NCBI RefSeq assembly: GCF_001553645.1
Contig: NZ_CP014231.1
Span: forward strand, 1,612,001-1,676,000
Reading direction: 5' to 3'
Length of the DNA: 64,000 nucleotides
Source: Leptotrichia sp. oral taxon 847
GTDB lineage: Bacteria; Fusobacteriota; Fusobacteriia; Fusobacteriales; Leptotrichiaceae
Part shown: positions 1 to 9,149 of the stretch, one piece after another
Numbering within the stretch: the stretch's first letter is position 1
Layout of the letters: each line of letters begins with the position of its first letter
Made by a program: the position numbers and the translations under genes
Notes under the pieces: generated by a model
Database searches by the model: none
What the model saw: only the letters and a program-made list of their open reading frames with translations
What the model was told of the DNA's origin: nothing

Positions 1-1
1 C

Positions 2-1309
2 TGCGTTGAGATAAGTAAAGGGATTTCTATGGATATGGTGGAAATTGATGCAGCGTCCAATCGTGGAATTGACGAAATTAGAGAGTTAAAAGAAAAAATA
101 AATTATAGACCCGTAAAGGGAAGAAAAAAGATTTATATAATTGATGAGGTTCATATGCTCACAAAAGAGGCATTTAACGCACTTTTAAAGACATTGGAAG
201 AACCGCCGTCACATATAATATTTATTTTAGCGACAACTGAAATTGATAAAATTCCAGATACGGTTATTTCGAGATGTCAAAGGTATGATTTTTTGCCAAT
301 TAATAAAAAAGATATAACAAAATTGTTAAAGACGGTGGCTTTTAAAGAAGATATTGAAATTGATGAAAAAAGTCTGGACTTGATATATCAGAAATCTGAA
401 GGAAGTGCAAGGGACAGTTTTTCGATTTTTGAGCAAGTTGTGTCAAATTATCCGGGAGAAGCAATTGATATTTTAATGACGCAAAAGGCATTAGGAGTTG
501 TGCCAGAAGCTCTTTTAAAAGAATTTTTGGATTTGATTTTGCTCTCAGATAAGGAAAAGCTTATTGATTTTGTTGATAAAATTTGGGAAGATGGAGTTGT
601 AATCGAAACTTTTTTGAAAGATTTTTCTTATTATTTAAAAGAGCAGTTTAGAAAAGAAAGTAACATTGAAGTAAATTTTTTGCTTGATACGATAAGTTCG
701 ATATACGCTACATTAAATGAATTTAAGTATGAAGAGGACAAACGATTATTAGGATATGTTTTAGTTCATGAATTGTATAAAAATAATAAGTCGGTTAAAG
801 ATAATATAGAAAACGTCCAAAGTTTTGATTTTGACACAAAGGAAATTTCTAATTCTATTTATCGAAAAGTGATGAATGAAATTTCGTTAAAAGATTTTGA
901 AAAAGCTCAAACAAAGAATGATTTTAATGAAGACAAAAAGAAGAAAGCTTTTATAGAAAGTTCAAATTTAGAAAAAGAAACTGATATTTCTGTTTTTAGA
1001 AATAATTGGAGAAAAATAATTTCTGGATTAGAAAAAGTAAATATAGCTTTTCAGGTTTATTTTCAAAATGCAAAACTTTTAGAAGTGAAAGATAATGTTT
1101 TATATATAGCTGTTGAAAGTAATTTTAGCGCAAAGATGATTATGGAAAAAAACAAAAAAGAAATAGAGGAAATTGTAAATAAAATTTGTAAAACTGACAT
1201 TGAAATAAAGGCTTTGGTTTTAAAAAATAAAGTTAAAAGTGAAAGTAAAAAATTTTTAGATAAAATGACGGAATTTTTTGAAGGGGAAATTTTGGAAAGT
1301 AAATATTAA
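2..1309 (+). CDS. dnaX: DNA polymerase III gamma/tau subunit (5' truncated by window edge)
   Basis: Clamp-loader AAA+ ATPase that loads the beta clamp and tethers polymerase cores in the replisome. The frame is already open at base 2 (C-V-E-I-S-K-G, probably including the last zinc-binding Cys), so the ATG at 29 is an internal Met and the Walker A part lies to the left. Visible are Walker B (IIDEVHML), sensor 1 (ATTE), the arginine-finger region (SRCQRYDF) and sensor 2 (SARDSFS), then the collar domain and a charged C-terminal tail. No slippery heptamer of the E. coli dnaX type is seen in frame, so a separate gamma form is not predicted. rplI follows 35 bases later. Confidence 0.95.
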   Translation, partial: CVEISKGISMDMVEIDAASNRGIDEIRELKEKINYRPVKGRKKIYIIDEVHMLTKEAFNALLKTLEEPPSHIIFILATTEIDKIPDTVISRCQRYDFLPINKKDITKLLKTVAFKEDIEIDEKSLDLIYQKSEGSARDSFSIFEQVVSNYPGEAIDILMTQKALGVVPEALLKEFLDLILLSDKEKLIDFVDKIWEDGVVIETFLKDFSYYLKEQFRKESNIEVNFLLDTISSIYATLNEFKYEEDKRLLGYVLVHELYKNNKSVKDNIENVQSFDFDTKEISNSIYRKVMNEISLKDFEKAQTKNDFNEDKKKKAFIESSNLEKETDISVFRNNWRKIISGLEKVNIAFQVYFQNAKLLEVKDNVLYIAVESNFSAKMIMEKNKKEIEEIVNKICKTDIEIKALVLKNKVKSESKKFLDKMTEFFEGEILESKY

Positions 1310-1344
1310 AAAATACTAGAGATGAAAAGGAGATTTTAATAAGT

Positions 1345-1797
1345 ATGAAAATTAAAGTAATTTTAACAGAAACAATTAAAGGTATAGGAAAAAAAGATGA
1401 AATTATAGAAGTAAAAGATGGATATGCAAATAATTTTTTATTAAATAAAAATAAGGCAGTTTTGGCTACACCTGAAAATATCAATAAGTTGCAGAAAAAA
1501 AATGAAAAAATAAAGAAAAATCATGAAAGAGATGTAAAAGAAGCGAATGAATTAAAAGATATACTTGCAAAAAAAGAAATTGTATTAAAAGTTAAAGCTG
1601 GAGAAAATGGAAAAGTTTTTGGTTCAATTGGAGCAAAAGAAATTGCTGAAGCAATAAAGGATCAATTAAATATAGAAATTGACAAAAAGAAAATCTCAAG
1701 TAATACAAGAGTAAAAGATTTGGGACTTCATAAAGTTGAACTAAAACTTCATTCGGAAGTAAAAGGAAGCATAAAAGTAAAAGTGGAAGCAAAATAA
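1345..1797 (+). CDS. rplI: 50S ribosomal protein L9
   Basis: L9 binds 23S rRNA near the L1 stalk with its N-terminal domain and holds a second domain away on a long helix. The 150-residue length is the family norm. The N-terminal domain has the family pattern (GIGKKDEIIEVKDGYANNFL, residues about 14-33), followed by a very Lys-rich connecting helix (residues about 50-75) and a C-terminal domain ending in KGSIKVKVEA. An AAAGGAG ribosome site precedes the ATG. It sits between dnaX and dnaB; rplI-dnaB adjacency is common in bacteria and supports both calls. Confidence 0.97.
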   Translation: MKIKVILTETIKGIGKKDEIIEVKDGYANNFLLNKNKAVLATPENINKLQKKNEKIKKNHERDVKEANELKDILAKKEIVLKVKAGENGKVFGSIGAKEIAEAIKDQLNIEIDKKKISSNTRVKDLGLHKVELKLHSEVKGSIKVKVEAK

Positions 1798-1820
1798 ATT
1801 TATTAGAATAAAGGGAAAAG

Positions 1821-3263
1821 ATGGATACAGATAACTTAAATTTGACCGACGAGACAGTGGATAATTTAACTGAAAAAACGTATAGTATAAAGTCTGAAGA
1901 AGCGCTAATAGGTTCAATTTTTTTAAAGCCGGAAATTATGTCTGATGTTCTGGAAGTCATAAATGAAGAGGACTTTTATAAAGGAAATCACAAAATATTA
2001 TTCAATGAGATGAAAAAGGCTCATGAAAGTGGAAAAATTATTGAAGTTCTTGTAATTGTCGAACTTTTGAAAAAAAATAATTTGTTGGAAGAAGTCGGAG
2101 GAAAAGATACAATTTACGATTTTACAGAAGTAGTTCCAACAGCGGCAAATGCGATGACTTATGCCAGAATAATAAAAGAAAAATCAATTCAAAGACAGCT
2201 TATCGGTGTCGGAGAAGATATTGTGAAGCTGGCAGGGAATGGATATGAAGATATAGAGTCGATTCTTGATAAGGCTGAAAAGAAAATTTTTGAAATCTCA
2301 AAAAAAAAGCAGCATCAGGAAATTATACAAGTTGGAGAATTAGCGGACAAAAAATTATATTTGTTGGATAAATATCAGGAATCTAAGAGTGAACTTAGTG
2401 GAATTCCTACGGGATATGCAGCTTTGGATCATATGACAAGCGGACTTCACGGATCTGATTTAATGATTCTTGCGGCTAGACCTGCTATGGGGAAAACTGC
2501 ATTTGCACTAAATTTAGCAATAAGTGTCGCAAAACAAAATAAACACGTTCTGGTTTATAGTTTGGAAATGGGAAATGAGCAATTATTTGACAGAATTTTA
2601 TCAATTGTTGCAAAAATAAGATTAAAAGCGTTAAAAGATAATATGCTCTCAAAAAAAGAAATGAATAAGATGGGGGATATTTTTGGCGAGCTTACTGAAA
2701 TGCCTCTCTACATTTCAGATTCTTCAAGTGTGAATATGCTAGAAATAAAGTCGACAGCTCGTAGATTGAAGTCGGAAGGGAAATTAGACTTTCTTCTGGT
2801 GGATTATTTGCAGCTAATAAGTCCACAGGAAGGCTATAGAAAAAGCAGAGAACAGGAAATATCGGAAATCTCACGTTCACTAAAACTTCTTGCAAAAGAG
2901 CTAAATATACCGATTTTAACTTTGTCACAGCTTTCTCGGGGAGTGGAGCAAAGAAATAATAAAAGACCGATGTTATCTGATTTGAGAGAATCTGGGGCAA
3001 TAGAGCAAGATGCGGATATAGTAATGTTTTTATATCGAGACAGTTATTACAAAAAAAATAATTTAGATGAAGAAGAAAGCAGTGACAACAATAATAGTAA
3101 TAATGACAGTGGTAAAGAAGAAGATGAAAAAGCTGAAGAAGTAGAATTAATTATTGGAAAACATAGAAGTGGACCGGTGGGAACTGTAAAATTAGCATTT
3201 GAAGCTTCATATCAACGATTTTTAAACATAAAAGACGACAAATATTTACCAGCTTTTGAATAA
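1821..3263 (+). CDS. dnaB: Replicative DNA helicase DnaB
   Basis: Hexameric 5'-3' helicase that unwinds DNA at the fork and recruits primase. The N-terminal collar domain is followed by a linker and the RecA-like motor domain with Walker A (ARPAMGKTAFALN, about residue 217 on), Walker B (FLLVDYLQLIS) and the arginine region SDLRESGAIEQDADIV. At 480 residues it is slightly longer than most DnaB proteins because of a low-complexity Asn/Ser/Glu insertion (about residues 413-440) just before the conserved KHRSGPVG motif. Start ATG with AAAGGGAAAAG upstream. It lies 23 bases after rplI and is probably co-transcribed with it. Confidence 0.97.
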   Translation: MDTDNLNLTDETVDNLTEKTYSIKSEEALIGSIFLKPEIMSDVLEVINEEDFYKGNHKILFNEMKKAHESGKIIEVLVIVELLKKNNLLEEVGGKDTIYDFTEVVPTAANAMTYARIIKEKSIQRQLIGVGEDIVKLAGNGYEDIESILDKAEKKIFEISKKKQHQEIIQVGELADKKLYLLDKYQESKSELSGIPTGYAALDHMTSGLHGSDLMILAARPAMGKTAFALNLAISVAKQNKHVLVYSLEMGNEQLFDRILSIVAKIRLKALKDNMLSKKEMNKMGDIFGELTEMPLYISDSSSVNMLEIKSTARRLKSEGKLDFLLVDYLQLISPQEGYRKSREQEISEISRSLKLLAKELNIPILTLSQLSRGVEQRNNKRPMLSDLRESGAIEQDADIVMFLYRDSYYKKNNLDEEESSDNNNSNNDSGKEEDEKAEEVELIIGKHRSGPVGTVKLAFEASYQRFLNIKDDKYLPAFE

Positions 3264-3309
3264 AAAGATTTGATAAAAGAAGAAAAATTAAAAAATTTAA
3301 GGAGAAGAG

Positions 3310-4578
3310 ATGGAAAAGAGAAAAAGAGTAGAATTATTGGCGCCTGCTGGAAATATGGAAAAGTTAAAAAGTGCTTTTCATTTTGGAGCGGATGCTTGTT
3401 TTATTGGAGGAAATGCCTTTAATTTAAGAGGGATGTCCTCTAATTTTAACAACAAGGAATTGAAACAAGCCATTGATTATGCTCACAGCCTGGGGAAAAG
3501 AGTCTATGTTACATTAAATATTTTTGCTCACAACGCAGAAATTGAATATATGCCAAGATTTATAAAAAAACTGGAGGAATATGGTGCAGATGCAGCTATT
3601 GTAGCGGATCTTGGAGTATTTCAGCTAGTTAGGGAGTATGCTCCAAACTTAAAAATACATGTCAGCACACAAGCCAATAATACAAACTGGATGAGTGTCA
3701 AAACTTGGAAAGAGATGGGAGCTAAAAGGGTTATTTTGGCAAGAGAAATGTCGTTAAATGAGATTAAAAAAATTCGTGAAAAAGTGCCAGATGTTGAAAT
3801 AGAGGTGTTTATTCATGGAGCAATGTGCATGACTTACTCAGGAAGATGTTTACTTAGTAACTATTTTACCGGAAGGGATTCCAACCGTGGAATTTGTGCA
3901 CAGGATTGCCGTTGGAACTATAAAGTCATTGCTGAAGGACATGAAGAAACGGGAGTGCATGACATTATAGAAAATGAAGATGGAACATTTATGTTTAATG
4001 CAAAAGATTTGTGTACAATCGAATTTATTGATAAAATTATTGAAGCAGGGGTGGATTCACTAAAAATTGAGGGAAGAATGAAAAGTATTTACTACAATTC
4101 AACAGTAGTAAAACAATATAAAAGAGCGTTGGATTCTTATTATTCGGGAAATTATAAATTTGATGAAGATTGGTTAAAGGAACTTAAAACAATTAGTCAT
4201 AGACAATATTCAAACGGATTTTTCTTGGGGCCTACGACTGAAAAAGATCAAAATTACAAAACTGGACTTTCATACAGTCAAACTTACAGATTGGTTGCAA
4301 ATGTACTGGAAAAAGTTGATACGAATAAATATAAAATTCAAATTAGAAATCAAGTTTTTGCAACGCAGGAATTAGAACTTGTAAGACCAGAATCAGAAGT
4401 TGTAAAATTTAAAGTAAAAAATTTTTATAATACCAAAAAAGAAGAATATGAAGATTATGTAAATCCTAATACTATTGCAATTATTGAAACAGATGTCGAA
4501 ATGGGACCGATGGATTTACTTAGAATAAAACTTCCTGAAGGAAAATCGGACAGTGATATGGACAAAGAGAATTTTTAA
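3310..4578 (+). CDS. trhP: Peptidase U32 family protein (TrhP/YegQ-like tRNA hydroxylation protein)
   Basis: U32-family protein of 422 residues. It begins with the family signature ELLAPAGNMEKLKSAFHFGAD and has the cluster-binding segment C-M-T-Y-S-G-R-C ... G-I-C-A-Q-D-C-R-W, whose Cys residues in YegQ-type members are thought to bind an Fe-S cluster. YegQ/TrhP is involved in prephenate-dependent 5-hydroxyuridine formation at position 34 of some tRNAs; other members are collagenase-like or act in rRNA or ubiquinone hydroxylation. The family is clear; the tRNA role is inferred from the motif arrangement. Strong ribosome site (AAGGAGAAGAG). It lies 47 bases after dnaB and may end the dnaX-dnaB transcription unit. 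Confidence 0.8.
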   Translation: MEKRKRVELLAPAGNMEKLKSAFHFGADACFIGGNAFNLRGMSSNFNNKELKQAIDYAHSLGKRVYVTLNIFAHNAEIEYMPRFIKKLEEYGADAAIVADLGVFQLVREYAPNLKIHVSTQANNTNWMSVKTWKEMGAKRVILAREMSLNEIKKIREKVPDVEIEVFIHGAMCMTYSGRCLLSNYFTGRDSNRGICAQDCRWNYKVIAEGHEETGVHDIIENEDGTFMFNAKDLCTIEFIDKIIEAGVDSLKIEGRMKSIYYNSTVVKQYKRALDSYYSGNYKFDEDWLKELKTISHRQYSNGFFLGPTTEKDQNYKTGLSYSQTYRLVANVLEKVDTNKYKIQIRNQVFATQELELVRPESEVVKFKVKNFYNTKKEEYEDYVNPNTIAIIETDVEMGPMDLLRIKLPEGKSDSDMDKENF

Positions 4579-4711
4579 AATTAATTTTTTGTAATCTTTT
4601 TTTAACTAAAAGTTTAATAAAGTGAAAGTAAAGTTTGTAAAAAAACAACTATCTTAATCTATTTATAATTATTTTTTATCTAAAAATTATTGTAAAAAAA
4701 AGATAAAAGGG

Positions 4712-4740
4712 TATACAAATTTTAAAAAATAAGGTATAAT
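4712..4740 (+). promoter_or_regulatory. Promoter for the two-component operon
   Basis: A perfect -10 (TATAAT, 4735-4740) is preceded at 17 bases by TATACA (4 of 6 matches to TTGACA). It sits in the 223-base AT-rich gap after the U32 gene and drives the response regulator gene. No operator was recognised. Confidence 0.7.
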
Positions 4741-4801
4741 AATTAGTACAAATTGAAAATTTTTTTAAATTTTCAACAAATTAAAATAAAAGTGGTGATA
4801 A

Positions 4802-5485
4802 ATGATGAAAGAAAAAATACTAGTAGTGGAAGACGATCCTAAAATTTCAAGACTTCTTGAAATTGAATTAAAATTTGAAGGTTTTGATGTATTTTTTGCA
4901 TACGATGGTAAAGAAGGGTTAAATATGGCAAAATATGGTTCATATGACTTGATTTTACTAGACGTAATGCTTCCAAAAATGAGTGGAATGGAAGTTTGTA
5001 AAAGGGTAAGAGAAACTTCTCAAGTACCTATAATTATGCTTACAGCTAAAGATGAAATTAGTGATAAAGTAGTTGGATTTGATTATGGAGCTGACGACTA
5101 TATGACTAAACCGTTTTCAAACGAAGAATTGCTTGCAAGAATAAAAGCTTTATTGAGAAGAACGAAAAAAGCGGTTGATCACAAAGGATTATTTGAATTT
5201 GAAGATTTGACAATAAATTATTCGACTTATGAAATTTTTAGAGGGTATGGAAAAGACTTGATTCAGTTGTCAAAAAGAGAATTTGAGTTACTTGACTTTT
5301 TGGTGTTAAATAAAGGAATTGTTTTATCGAGAGACAAGATATTGGAAGAAGTTTGGGGATTTGATTACATCGGAAATGATAACATTTTGGATTTGTACAT
5401 CAAATATTTAAGAGATAAAATTGACAGACCTTACGAAAGAAAATTTATTCAAACCGTGAGAGGAATTGGATTTATCTTTAAATAA
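4802..5485 (+). CDS. OmpR/PhoB-family DNA-binding response regulator
   Basis: Two-component response regulator, 227 residues. The receiver domain (1-120) has the acidic pair E10/D11-D12, the phospho-acceptor Asp54 in LLDVMLP, Thr in LTAKDE and the conserved Lys in MTKPFS. A winged-helix output domain (about 130-227) ends with the typical RDKIDRP...IQTVRGIGFIF. The sensor kinase gene starts 12 bases downstream, so the two form a pair. Start: the ATG at 4802 or the adjacent ATG at 4805; the difference is one residue. The target genes and signal cannot be read from the sequence. Confidence 0.95.
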   Translation: MMKEKILVVEDDPKISRLLEIELKFEGFDVFFAYDGKEGLNMAKYGSYDLILLDVMLPKMSGMEVCKRVRETSQVPIIMLTAKDEISDKVVGFDYGADDYMTKPFSNEELLARIKALLRRTKKAVDHKGLFEFEDLTINYSTYEIFRGYGKDLIQLSKREFELLDFLVLNKGIVLSRDKILEEVWGFDYIGNDNILDLYIKYLRDKIDRPYERKFIQTVRGIGFIFK

Positions 5486-5497
5486 GGAGCCAAATTT

Positions 5498-7093
5498 ATG
5501 AAAAATTTAAAATTAGAAGATCGTATTTCTTTGAATTATGTTCTTCTATTTTTGGTATTGATATTATTTTCAAATATTATTTTAGTGTATTCACTTCAAA
5601 GACAGTCAAAAAAAAATTTAGTGTCTTTGGCGCAAAATAAAATAGAAGATATAAACAGTTTTTTGGACAAAGTTACGGTGTTTTCACGTAAGACAAATGA
5701 ACTTACATTTGATTTTAACCCACAAGTCGTGGAGGGTAAAAGAATTATTTATTTAAAGCCTTTTAATCCAGGGGAAGAAAGTTACTTGTATGTTCTTGAA
5801 ATGAAAAGAAATAATAGCAGGGTAATTCCGATAAATACAATCGGTGGGACTGATACAGAAGAAGCAAATGCAACAAACGAAGAAGTTGTAGGAATGCTGG
5901 AAAAGTTTAATTTAAAGGAAAACGACGCAAATGGGAAAACTATTGATTTAGGAAGTGAAAATAAATATTTTGCTTTTAAAGTCGCAAGAAATATAAAACA
6001 TTACGATTTCAATGTCTATGTGTTAAAAAATATTTCACAGGAAAATAAGATTTACAAGAGATTGGAATATCTTGTAATTTTATTTACAATAATGGGAGCA
6101 GTTCTTACGTTAATTGTATCAAAAGTAGTCAGCAGAAGAATACTAAAACCTATTAAAAGTGTAATAAAGACGGCAAAAAGTATCACAAGTGAGGATTTGA
6201 GCCAGAGAATAGAAGTTCCGAAAAGTGAGGATGAGCTTCAAACATTGACTTTAATTATAAATGAAATGTTAGATAGAATTGAAATCTCTTTTGGAAATCA
6301 GAAAAAATTTGTGTCGGATGCGTCGCATGAGCTTAGAACGCCGCTTGCAATAATAAAAGGTTATGCGGAAATAATTAAAAAGCGTAGACTTACAAATGAA
6401 GAAATTTTTGAAGAATCAATTGATTCGATTATAAATGAAACTGATAATATGAGAAATTTAATTCAAAAGCTGTTATTCTTGGCAAAAGGTGAAATTACAA
6501 AAATTAATACAAAATTTGTTGAAATTGATGCAAATGAAATGGTTAGGCAGATTTATTCGGATACAAAAGTTTCAACCAAAACTCACAAAATTCATCTAAA
6601 AGAGGGTGAAGATTTTAAAATAAACGGTGATGAAACTTTGCTTCAGCAGGCAATTAGAGCGATAATTGAAAATGCGACAAAATATTCAGAAGAAAATACG
6701 AATATTTATATTGAGTCAGAAATAAAAAATGGACATGGTGTAATTTCAGTTCGTGATGAAGGTGTTGGAATTTCAAAAGAAGATGCGCAAAGAATTTTTG
6801 ATAGATTTTATAGAGTTGATTTATCAAGAACTAAAGCAACAGGTGGAACAGGACTTGGACTTGCAATTGTAAAAAGAATAATTGAAATTCATAGCGGTAA
6901 AATAGAAATTGATTCTGAAATGGGAAAAGGAACTAAAATATCGATAGTTTTGCCAATAGATGGGAAAAAAATTGCTGGTGGAAATGAAAAAATCAGTAAA
7001 AAAGTTAAAATAAAAGAAAAATCAAGTTCAATTTTTAAATTTTGGAAAAAGAAAAATAAAAAAGAGATAACGAAAGTAAATAAAAGTAAATAA
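5498..7093 (+). CDS. Two-component sensor histidine kinase
   Basis: Membrane sensor kinase (531 residues), partner of the upstream regulator. Order: TM1 (about 14-32), extracytoplasmic sensor region (about 33-185), TM2 (about 188-208), HAMP, then HisKA with the phospho-His277 in SDASHELRTPLA, and HATPase_c with the N box (ENATKYS), G1 (DEGVGIS) and G2 (GTGLGLAIV). The tail is unusually long and Lys-rich (last ~35 residues) and contains a WKKK patch, perhaps membrane or nucleic-acid contacting (inference). glmM follows after 21 bases, so the kinase operon may also carry cell-wall precursor synthesis. Confidence 0.95.
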   Translation: MKNLKLEDRISLNYVLLFLVLILFSNIILVYSLQRQSKKNLVSLAQNKIEDINSFLDKVTVFSRKTNELTFDFNPQVVEGKRIIYLKPFNPGEESYLYVLEMKRNNSRVIPINTIGGTDTEEANATNEEVVGMLEKFNLKENDANGKTIDLGSENKYFAFKVARNIKHYDFNVYVLKNISQENKIYKRLEYLVILFTIMGAVLTLIVSKVVSRRILKPIKSVIKTAKSITSEDLSQRIEVPKSEDELQTLTLIINEMLDRIEISFGNQKKFVSDASHELRTPLAIIKGYAEIIKKRRLTNEEIFEESIDSIINETDNMRNLIQKLLFLAKGEITKINTKFVEIDANEMVRQIYSDTKVSTKTHKIHLKEGEDFKINGDETLLQQAIRAIIENATKYSEENTNIYIESEIKNGHGVISVRDEGVGISKEDAQRIFDRFYRVDLSRTKATGGTGLGLAIVKRIIEIHSGKIEIDSEMGKGTKISIVLPIDGKKIAGGNEKISKKVKIKEKSSSIFKFWKKKNKKEITKVNKSK

Positions 7094-7114
7094 AAATAAA
7101 CGAAAGGAATAAAA

Positions 7115-8476
7115 ATGGCTAGAAAATATTTTGGAACAGATGGAATGCGTGGAGAAGCCAACAAGGATTTAACTATTGACTTAGTTGGAAATTTGGGACT
7201 TGCTCTTGGATATTATTTAAAAAAACATAGAAAAAAAGCGGGAAAACCAAGAATTATCTTGGGAACTGATACAAGAATTTCAGGATATATGATAAGATCA
7301 GCACTATCTGCTGGATTAAATTCAATGGGGGTGCACATTGATTTTGTCGGAGTGCTTCCAACACCAGGTGTTTGTTATTTGACAAGAAAATTAAAGGCTG
7401 ATGCGGGAATCATGATTTCTGCTTCACACAATCCAGTAAAAGATAATGGAATTAAAATTTTTAGCTCAAATGGTTATAAACTTCCCGATAAAGTTGAAGA
7501 AGAGATAGAAGCGCTTATGGAAGACAGAAAAAAACTGCTAAAACATCAAATTGCTGGTGATGATTTAGGAAGATTTAAGTATGTTGAAGACGATATGAGA
7601 ATTTATTTGGACTTTTTGGCGTCAACTGTAAAAACAAATTTTAAAGGCTTAAAAATTGTCATTGATGCGGCAAATGGCGCAGCTTACAGAGTAGCTTCAA
7701 AAATTTATCAAAAATTAGGAGCGGACATTATCGTAATAAACAACATCCCAAATGGGAAAAACATAAATGTAAATTGTGGTTCAACTCATCCAGAGCTTTT
7801 ACAGGAAGTTGTAAAAGTATATAAAGCTGACTTGGGACTTGCGTTTGATGGAGATGCGGACAGACTTATTGCGGTCGATCACGAAGGAAATGTAATCAAT
7901 GGAGATTTAGTAATAGCTATAATCGCTGGGTACTTCAAAAAACGAGGACTTTTAAATGACAATAAAGTAGTTACAACAGTTCTAAGTAATATGGGATTTG
8001 AAAAATATCTGGACGAGCAGGGAATTGGATTAATTAGAGCAAATGTCGGCGATAGATATGTTCTTGAAAAAATGAAAGAATATGGTCTAAATGTCGGTGG
8101 AGAGCAATCTGGACACATTTTGATGCTGGATTACAACACGACTGGAGATGGAGTTTTATCTTCAATTCAGCTAGTTGCAGCAATTTTGGAAAGTGGAAAA
8201 ACATTAAATGAATTAGTAAAAGATATAAAATTATGGCCACAGGATTCTAAAAATATAATGGTTTCTAAAGAGAAAAAAGCAACTTGGGAAACAAATAAAG
8301 AATTGACGGATTTTATAAGAGAAAAACAGAAAGAAATTGCTGGAAAAGGTAGAATTTTAGTGAGAGCTTCTGGAACAGAATCGCTTATTAGAGTGATGGT
8401 TGAAGCAGAAAAACAAGAAATTGTGGATAAATATATCAAAGAGTTGACAAAAAAAGTTGAAGAAGTTTTGGGATAA
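7115..8476 (+). CDS. glmM: Phosphoglucosamine mutase
   Basis: Converts glucosamine-6-phosphate to glucosamine-1-phosphate on the way to UDP-GlcNAc for peptidoglycan and LPS. The 453 residues match the family. Start motif KYFGTDGMRGEAN, active-site phosphoserine loop MISASHNPVKDNG (catalytic Ser104), metal loop DGDADR (about residue 246), sugar loop GGEQSGH and C-terminal phosphate-binding loop RASGTESLIRVM. Ribosome site GAAAGGA. It follows the sensor kinase closely and is ended by a hairpin terminator at 8499. Confidence 0.96.
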   Translation: MARKYFGTDGMRGEANKDLTIDLVGNLGLALGYYLKKHRKKAGKPRIILGTDTRISGYMIRSALSAGLNSMGVHIDFVGVLPTPGVCYLTRKLKADAGIMISASHNPVKDNGIKIFSSNGYKLPDKVEEEIEALMEDRKKLLKHQIAGDDLGRFKYVEDDMRIYLDFLASTVKTNFKGLKIVIDAANGAAYRVASKIYQKLGADIIVINNIPNGKNINVNCGSTHPELLQEVVKVYKADLGLAFDGDADRLIAVDHEGNVINGDLVIAIIAGYFKKRGLLNDNKVVTTVLSNMGFEKYLDEQGIGLIRANVGDRYVLEKMKEYGLNVGGEQSGHILMLDYNTTGDGVLSSIQLVAAILESGKTLNELVKDIKLWPQDSKNIMVSKEKKATWETNKELTDFIREKQKEIAGKGRILVRASGTESLIRVMVEAEKQEIVDKYIKELTKKVEEVLG

Positions 8477-8498
8477 GTTAGTTGAATTATGGGAAATA

Positions 8499-8528
8499 GG
8501 CTAGATAAAATTCTAGTCTTTTTCTTTA
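8499..8528 (+). terminator. Rho-independent terminator after glmM
   Basis: A 7-bp stem (GGCTAGA / TCTAGTC with one G-T pair) with a 6-base loop is followed by TTTTTCTTT. Confidence 0.75.
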
Positions 8529-8603
8529 ATAAAATAAAAAAAAGTAAAAAAATAAGTTTAGAGTGATTAATTATCCTAGATTTAGAAAGGATTATGGGTT
8601 AGA

Positions 8604-8864
8604 ATGATTAAAAAAATTTTTGAGTACATAAAATCTAATGAATATATATATTTTTCTTTATATTCATTAACAAGTCTAATTCTAATATATTTTTTTTATA
8701 AATTAAAATTATTTAGAAAATTCGATGATTTAAGAATTGTATTTTTATGGTATTTAATGTTTTTTGGTATTTATGGACCATATAAAAAATTAAAGATCAA
8801 AAATTATTTGGTTAGATTTGTTATATCAATGTTTATTTTAATTATAGTTATAATAGGAGTTTAA
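8604..8864 (+). CDS. Small membrane protein, unknown
   Basis: Unrecognised 86-residue protein, rich in Ile, Leu, Phe and Tyr. Two or three membrane helices are visible (about 17-35, 45-58, 68-86), with the basic patch KKLKIKN between the last two. First gene after the glmM terminator, upstream of another small hydrophobic ORF whose ribosome site lies inside this gene's last codons. The base composition is even more AT-rich than the neighbouring core genes, fitting an accessory origin. No function can be given. Confidence 0.55.
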   Translation: MIKKIFEYIKSNEYIYFSLYSLTSLILIYFFYKLKLFRKFDDLRIVFLWYLMFFGIYGPYKKLKIKNYLVRFVISMFILIIVIIGV

Positions 8865-8867
8865 GAT

Positions 8868-9092
8868 ATGAAAATATCAAAAATAAAAATATTAACTGTA
8901 CTAATTTTTTATTTAAGAATATTTATTTTAGTCAAATTACTTTTTTTTACATCTTTGGATACTTCAAAAGAATACGAAATATGGACATATATGAAATTTA
9001 TAGATTTTGAATATCTATTATTAATTTTTTGGGATAAAAAAAATAAAGTATTAAATTTAATTATAAATTTATTTTTTTCTTTTGGGTTTTAA
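8868..9092 (+). CDS. Small hydrophobic protein, unknown
   Basis: Unrecognised 74-residue ORF starting 3 bases after the previous stop, with a good ribosome site (ATAGGAG) overlapping the upstream gene's end; this suggests translational coupling. Two hydrophobic stretches (about 8-28 and 44-72) flank a short polar part (DTSKEYEIW). It may form a membrane pair with the preceding protein. Function unknown; a chance ORF is possible given the AT content, but the ribosome site argues for expression. Confidence 0.45.
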   Translation: MKISKIKILTVLIFYLRIFILVKLLFFTSLDTSKEYEIWTYMKFIDFEYLLLIFWDKKNKVLNLIINLFFSFGF

Positions 9093-9149
9093 AAATATAT
9101 TTTTGTTAATATAAAGTTTATATTAGAGTATGAAAGAGAGAAGAGAAAA

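Noticed and set aside
2-1309. Programmed frameshift in dnaX to make gamma
   Set aside because: The only candidate run (CAAAAAG near 945-951) is not an X-XXY-YYZ heptamer in frame, and no stem follows.
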